Source: Chitinophagaceae bacterium
Lineage (GTDB): Bacteria; Bacteroidota; Bacteroidia; Chitinophagales; Chitinophagaceae
Direction of reading: 5' to 3'
Length of the DNA stretch: 64,000 nucleotides
NCBI GenBank assembly: GCA_017307755.1
Contig: JAFKGQ010000005.1
Location: 186,001 to 250,000 of the forward strand
Below are positions 60,441-64,000 of this stretch, piece by piece. The notes under the pieces are model-generated. The model saw nothing but the letters and a program-made list of their open reading frames with translations, was not told where the DNA came from and did no database searches. How positions within the stretch are numbered: the first letter of the stretch is position 1; the number at the start of each line of letters is the position of its first letter. The translations under genes were made by a program, and so were the position numbers.

Positions 60441-61556
60441 TTAATCTTCGAATTTGCTGAGGTTTTTTTGGATGAGGGCGAGATTCTTCTGGAGGGTCTG
60501 TTTTAGCTGTCTTTTGACCAACTGGCCCATGGAATGGCATTTGAAAAAGGCGGGATTGTTAAAATGTTCTCCCAACTGGGTCTTTAACTGGAGGAGTTTT
60601 TCGGGGCTTGAGATCTGCCGGTCCTTTGCCATGATGTTCAGCAGTTCCATCAGTCTAAAGCGGGATGATGCTACCCGGAAAGCCATCATGGTGCGTTCTT
60701 CCGTCTGGTATTGTTCGATGGAATCTTTATTGAGATATTTGAGGCAAAGCTCCACGAAGGCATTGTTCTCCTTGAAGAACTGAGGGATGTAGAGAGTTTT
60801 TCTTCCCTCGTAGGATTGTTGGTCAAAATCAATGGCTCTGATACGATATTGATAGTCTTCGATGTCAGGTGTGATATCCACGACAAAGTTATAGGCGCGC
60901 ATATCTCCTAACAGCCGTACGAAGCAGCGTTCGTTAAATTTGACAAATTCTTTTGACAGCCTGATCTTATTAGTCTGGGGGTCAGCAAAAAAATTTTTTA
61001 TAAAGATGTCTCCGGGGATGCCGGGGATATGTTCTTCCACCAGGGTATTGTGATGGGTAAAGAAGGTGATACGGTTGGGAGAGAGCAGGTGTTCCAGCTC
61101 CAGCCCATAGATGCGGGAGGCGTCGGCCTGTTTGATGTAGTAATGATCGTAGTTATCGTTGAACTTATTGACGATGCGTATCCGGAAAGGGTTGGAATTA
61201 GCGAAGCTGCAGAAGTCTATCCGGGCTACGTCGAGGTGTTTGGTATAGCTGAGGTCACCTTCTGTCTTGAGGATGGCATACATCTGTACCAGTCCTTCCC
61301 GGATGAAGTCCCAATGCCGCATGTCGTAGAGGGCGGTTTCCCACAGCGTTTCCTGGTTGTGTTTATCCCGGAGGGGAACGGAATAGGTAATATGTTGTAT
61401 CAGATCGCGATAGGACACCGGAAGGCGCACTTCACGGCCATGAAGCTTTAAATAATTGCGTAAGGGCTCCAGGACGGGGAAGATGGGTTTTTTCCGGGAG
61501 GGTTTATTGGATGGACCCTCAGCGGAAGCCGGCTGATCGGTGAACTGCATGATCAA
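60441..61556 (-). CDS. Uncharacterized protein with kinase/phosphotransferase-like motifs
   Basis: 371 residues; no named family recognised with certainty. A kinase-like order of motifs can be read: HYYIKQAD (K142, candidate ATP lysine), RIYGLELEHL (E153 or E155), a hinge-like VEEHIPGIPGDIF (173-185), RLLGDMRAYNFVVDI (D218 and N223, resembling the HGDxxxxNxxx catalytic loop of aminoglycoside phosphotransferases) and IRAIDFDQ (D243 and D245, resembling the metal-binding IDFx motif). No signal peptide; probably cytoplasmic. It overlaps the BtuF-like gene by 4 bp (ATGA), so the two are translationally coupled. The kinase reading is inference from motifs and spacing. Confidence 0.6.
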   Translation of the reverse strand: MIMQFTDQPASAEGPSNKPSRKKPIFPVLEPLRNYLKLHGREVRLPVSYRDLIQHITYSVPLRDKHNQETLWETALYDMRHWDFIREGLVQMYAILKTEGDLSYTKHLDVARIDFCSFANSNPFRIRIVNKFNDNYDHYYIKQADASRIYGLELEHLLSPNRITFFTHHNTLVEEHIPGIPGDIFIKNFFADPQTNKIRLSKEFVKFNERCFVRLLGDMRAYNFVVDITPDIEDYQYRIRAIDFDQQSYEGRKTLYIPQFFKENNAFVELCLKYLNKDSIEQYQTEERTMMAFRVASSRFRLMELLNIMAKDRQISSPEKLLQLKTQLGEHFNNPAFFKCHSMGQLVKRQLKQTLQKNLALIQKNLSKFED

Positions 61557-62353
61557 ATGTCGGAATTTTCCTGCAAGTGCTTGCGAAGCTGACGAAAATA
61601 AGCGGGGCTTTTCAGCAGGCGGCTTCCATACCAGCTGAACATTTCGCCGTCGACCAACCTGATGGCTGCCGAAGGGATGATAGGGGTTATTTCGGCGACA
61701 TGCTTTTCACGGAAGGGGTAAGGTTCGGAGGAGAGTAATACGAGCTCGCAATCTTTTTGGAGCAGTTCTTCCGGCTGTACAATGGGATAGCGGTCCCTGT
61801 CGCTGAAAACGTTGACAAGCCCGCATCGTTCCAGCATGTGTTGAATAAAGGTGTTGCCGCCGGCTGCCATCCAGGGGTCCTTCCATATGAAGTAGGCTGT
61901 CCGGAGAGGGCGGGAAGGGGTGGTTGATGTTTGGAATGCCTGTCGGATGTCATCGGCCAGTGAGGTCGCAGTTTGTGTTCTTCCAGTGAGCATTCCTACC
62001 GCCCTTATCATCTCCAGGGCATCGTCCAGGGTTGTTATGTCGCTTATCCAGACGGGATAATGGAGGAATAGCTGTTCTATTTGTTCTTGCTGATTTTCTT
62101 CCTTATTGGCAATGATCAGGTCGGGTTGTAGTGTACGGATGATGTCGGCATGGATGTTCTTGGTGCCGCCCACACGGGTTTTGGAGTGATGCCATGCTGC
62201 CGGATGGACGCAGAATTTGGTGATGCCTACTACCTCTTCTTCGAGGCCTAATGTGTACAGCAATTCAGTCTGAGAAGGCACCAGGGAAATAATCCGGCGA
62301 GGGGGATGATCAAGGAAGATGGTTCTGTCGAGCTGGTCGATAAAAGCAGGCAT
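61553..62353 (-). CDS. BtuF-like helical-backbone metal-receptor protein
   Basis: 266 residues from ATG 62353 (MPAFIDQLDRTIFLDHPPRRIISLVPSQTELLYTLGL); the frame extends to a GTG at 62410 across an inverted repeat, which I reject. RIISLVPSQTELLYTLGLEEEVVGIT and GGTKNIHADIIRTLQPDLIIANKEENQQEQIEQL match periplasmic cobalamin/iron-siderophore binding proteins (PF01497). FIWKDPWMAAGGNTFIQHMLERCGLVNVF and SWYGSRLLKSPAYFRQL complete the second lobe. No signal peptide is visible, which is odd for a periplasmic binding protein, so it may act in the cytoplasm, as is annotated for many Bacteroidota cobalamin-binding homologs. It is cotranscribed with the kinase-like gene. Confidence 0.85.
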   Translation of the reverse strand: MPAFIDQLDRTIFLDHPPRRIISLVPSQTELLYTLGLEEEVVGITKFCVHPAAWHHSKTRVGGTKNIHADIIRTLQPDLIIANKEENQQEQIEQLFLHYPVWISDITTLDDALEMIRAVGMLTGRTQTATSLADDIRQAFQTSTTPSRPLRTAYFIWKDPWMAAGGNTFIQHMLERCGLVNVFSDRDRYPIVQPEELLQKDCELVLLSSEPYPFREKHVAEITPIIPSAAIRLVDGEMFSWYGSRLLKSPAYFRQLRKHLQENSDI

Positions 62354-62389
62354 ACTGCAAGGTACGATGCTGGAAGCCTTTGGTAACGG

Positions 62390-62462
62390 CCTCCTGCTAA
62401 ATTCGCGCACTAATCAGGTTTTTTAAGAGTTTAGCAGGAGGGTACCAGAGTTAAGCAGGTGG
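62390..62462 (-). promoter_or_regulatory. Operator-like repeats upstream of the BtuF-like gene
   Basis: CCTCCTGCTAAA (62390-62401) is the exact inverted complement of TTTAGCAGGAGG (62430-62441). A third, near-identical copy in the direct orientation is GAGTTAAGCAGGTGG (62448-62462; 13 of 15 match to 62427-62441), 21 bp further on, about two helical turns. The set lies 37-109 bp before the ATG at 62353 and could be a regulator-binding array or a leader stem. Confidence 0.45.
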
Positions 62463-63067
62463 TTTTTGAACAGTAGGATAGGACACTTGCTTTTTGTGGT
62501 TTTTCGCGGACGTTGGATCTTGGACAAGTCTTTTATTCGGATGAATTGGATTTTTCAGGATAAGTTTTTTGGCCCGGTTGAGGGTTACTTCATTCCGCCA
62601 GCAGGCGGACAAGGAGGATGAGGTTCAGGTTACTGGTCTTTCGAATATTGGATCAGAGCCTTGACGTTGGTTCTTTTCGTTAGGATAAGAGAAAAATAGA
62701 AGTTGACTGATATTGGATTTTGAATTTCTTTGGATATTGGGTTCGGCTTATGCCAGATATTGGATCTTAACTAGTTTTTCGGATATTGGGTGATTGATGC
62801 TATCAATCAACTTCTACATCAAAAATAATTTGTTAAAATTGGAACGGCAACAGCACTTTTGCTGTATTTTTTGGCAACGGGAATTACTAAAATGCTCGTA
62901 ATCATCGCATAATGCGATCGTAGAACTTCAGTAGAATACCATAGGAAACCTACGATAATTCTTCCGGAAAAAATCTTTAATATTGATTATCAAATGTTTG
63001 CCGGAATGGTAAACCATCCGGCAAACGATCTAATGATGGCCCTTCGGGCGCAACGCCTGTGGCGTTG
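62463..63067. other. Gene-free stretch with TTGGAT cluster and inverted repeats
   Basis: No credible gene. TTGGAT occurs six times within 62513-62765 (62513, 62546, 62648, 62713, 62730, 62760). The last 120 bases of this block are enclosed by a 16-bp inverted repeat (62697-62712 and 62801-62816, 15 of 16 match). Small hairpins are CCGCC-AGCA-GGCGG (62595-62608), GATTGAT-GCT-ATCAATC (62792-62808) and ATCGCAT-A-ATGCGAT (62904-62918). From 62996 the dispersed hairpin repeat begins. Confidence 0.5.
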
Positions 63068-63070
63068 CTA
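62996..63070 (-). repeat. Dispersed hairpin repeat, copy C (short form), overlapping the stop codon of the beta-synthase gene
   Basis: On the plus strand a long stem-loop GTTTGCCGGAATGG (62996-63009)/CCATCCGGCAAAC (63014-63026, one bulge) is followed by ATGATGG, GCCC-TTC-GGGC (63039-63049) and GCAACGC-CTGTG-GCGTTGC (63050-63068). The last stem base is shared with the TAG stop codon (63070-63068). Same order as copies A and B. Confidence 0.75.
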
Positions 63071-64000
63071 GGCACCCAGTGCATGAATAACATCGTATTT
63101 TGTAACGATGTGGTAATTCCCGCTGTCATCTTTGCCTAAAACGGCGCCATTTTCCCGGGTAATGAGGCTGCTGAGTCTTTCCAGGGGGGTATCGAAGGAG
63201 ACGATGGGATAGGCTTTTTCAAGCACTTCGCTGATCTTTTTGCCTTTTATATCCTGTCCATTGCTCATCATCCGGGCGAATAATCCGCCTTCGCTGATGG
63301 CGCCGATGGGTTCGCCCTGCCGGAGGACGGGCAGGTTTTCGACGTTGTATTTTTGCATTAATTCGAAGGCTTGTCCTACTGTCTGTTCGGGGTCGACGGT
63401 AATGAGGCGTTTAGCGCCCCGGCCCGAAACGATATCTTTGAAAGTTTTTACATCCAGGAAGCCTCTTTCCATCATCCATTGATCGTTGTAGACTTTTCCT
63501 ACATAGCGGCTGCCATGGTCGTGGAGGATAACCACTACGAGGTCATCTTTTTTGAGCAGATCTTTTAATTGAAGCAGGCCTTGTATGGCTGTGCCTGCGC
63601 TATAGCCGCAGAACAGGCCTTCTTCCTTGGCGATGCGTCTGGCCATGATGGCGGCATCTTTGTCTGTCACCTGTTGGAAGACATCCACGTATTTCATATC
63701 ATAGTTCTGCGGGACGAAGTCTTCTCCTATGCCTTCGCTGATATAGGGATGTACTTCATTCATATCAATTTCTCCTGTACGGAAATATTTGGTCAGCAGG
63801 GAGCCAAACGGGTCCATGGCCCATACTTGTATGTTGGGGTTCTTTTCTTTCAGGAACATGGCGGTGCCGGTGACGGTGCCGCCTGTGCCGGTGGCTACTA
63901 CGAGGTGGGTGACCTTTCCGTCCGTCTGCTGCCATATTTCGGGGCCCGTGGTTTCATAATGGGCCTGGCGGTTGGCGAGATTATCATATTGGTTGGCATG
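63068..64000 (-). CDS. PLP-dependent cystathionine beta-synthase/cysteine synthase with CBS domain pair (5' end outside window)
   Basis: The frame stays open through the right window edge, reading HANQYDNLANRQAHYETTGPEIWQ and then VVATGTGGTVTGTAMFLKE, so the start is beyond 64000 and 310 residues are visible. NQYDNLANRQAHYETTG and ATGTGGT (PLP phosphate loop) are classic for the cysteine synthase/cystathionine beta-synthase fold. GLFCGYSAGTAI is the second PLP contact with the Ser that binds the pyridine nitrogen. The C-terminal part carries two CBS modules (ITVDPEQTVGQAFELMQKYNVENLPVL and PIVSFDTPLERLSSLITRENGAVLGKD), which often bind adenosyl compounds. The enzyme joins homocysteine with serine, or sulfide with a serine derivative; which one is not decidable here. 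Confidence 0.93.
   Translation of the reverse strand, partial: HANQYDNLANRQAHYETTGPEIWQQTDGKVTHLVVATGTGGTVTGTAMFLKEKNPNIQVWAMDPFGSLLTKYFRTGEIDMNEVHPYISEGIGEDFVPQNYDMKYVDVFQQVTDKDAAIMARRIAKEEGLFCGYSAGTAIQGLLQLKDLLKKDDLVVVILHDHGSRYVGKVYNDQWMMERGFLDVKTFKDIVSGRGAKRLITVDPEQTVGQAFELMQKYNVENLPVLRQGEPIGAISEGGLFARMMSNGQDIKGKKISEVLEKAYPIVSFDTPLERLSSLITRENGAVLGKDDSGNYHIVTKYDVIHALGA

Noticed and set aside
62463..62995. Hidden small gene or pseudogene in the gene-free stretch
   Set aside because: Frames are short and broken by stops in all directions, and no translated piece resembles a known protein; repeats explain the visible structure better.

Overview
The window looks like a chromosomal segment of a Bacteroidota bacterium, most likely family Chitinophagaceae (Chitinophaga/Niastella-like). 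The pointers are two SusC/SusD pairs, three ECF sigma factor/FecR (DUF4974) pairs, type IX secretion C-terminal tails, a bacillithiol gene (bshB1), weak Shine-Dalgarno use and several upstream TAnnTTTG-type -7 boxes. The species call is inference. I see no rRNA, tRNA, CRISPR array, transposase or prophage gene.

Layout. 1-193 is the tail of a T9SS-sorted protein. 195-3518 (minus) is a large VCBS/ASPIC-UnbV lipoprotein. 3605-18763 is a polysaccharide-utilization locus (PUL 1): ECF sigma, FecR, SusC, SusD and one giant 2,658-aa enzyme that joins GH89, GH35 and GH92 glycosidase regions to a CARDB-like and a LamG-like tail. 18757-21569 holds an FAD oxidoreductase, an AraC regulator and a siderophore-interacting reductase. 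21544-23775 (minus) is modABC. 24073-24852 is an arylamine N-acetyltransferase. 24857-28242 (minus) is a sigma/FecR/STN-repeat protein operon with no TonB receptor. 28415-32000 holds an Ada-like repair protein, a secreted RraA-like protein, a BASS transporter and a DinB protein. 32025-37565 holds lpdA, bshB1, a fatty acid desaturase and the agmatine-to-putrescine pair aguB-aguA. 37722-41654 is a secreted six-repeat protein with a T9SS tail. 41680-49664 holds a universal stress protein, smc, a cupin, a BNR-type protein, an outer-membrane beta-barrel and a lipoprotein. 49765-50823 is a class I aldolase. 51052-59226 is PUL 2: sigma, FecR, SusC, SusD and an exported metallophosphoesterase. 59263-64000 holds a class II aldolase, a kinase-like/BtuF-like gene pair, a 657-bp gene-free stretch rich in short repeats, and the 3' part of a cystathionine beta-synthase-type gene.

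How the genes fit together. In both PULs an outer-membrane SusC/SusD pair would import a glycan fragment, and the SusC STN domain could signal through FecR to the sigma factor. PUL 1 places all its predicted glycosidase activities (alpha-GlcNAc, beta-Gal, alpha-Man) on one secreted chain. PUL 2 has a phosphoesterase instead of a glycosidase.

The strongest non-coding signal is a family of four dispersed structured repeats (22923-23010, 33461-33583, 42576-42718, 62996-63070). Each has a 7-bp stem whose sequence differs between copies but stays paired, a GGGCC/TTCG segment, and a second adjacent stem-loop. One copy sits between modA and modB, and another overlaps the stop codon of the cystathionine beta-synthase-type gene.
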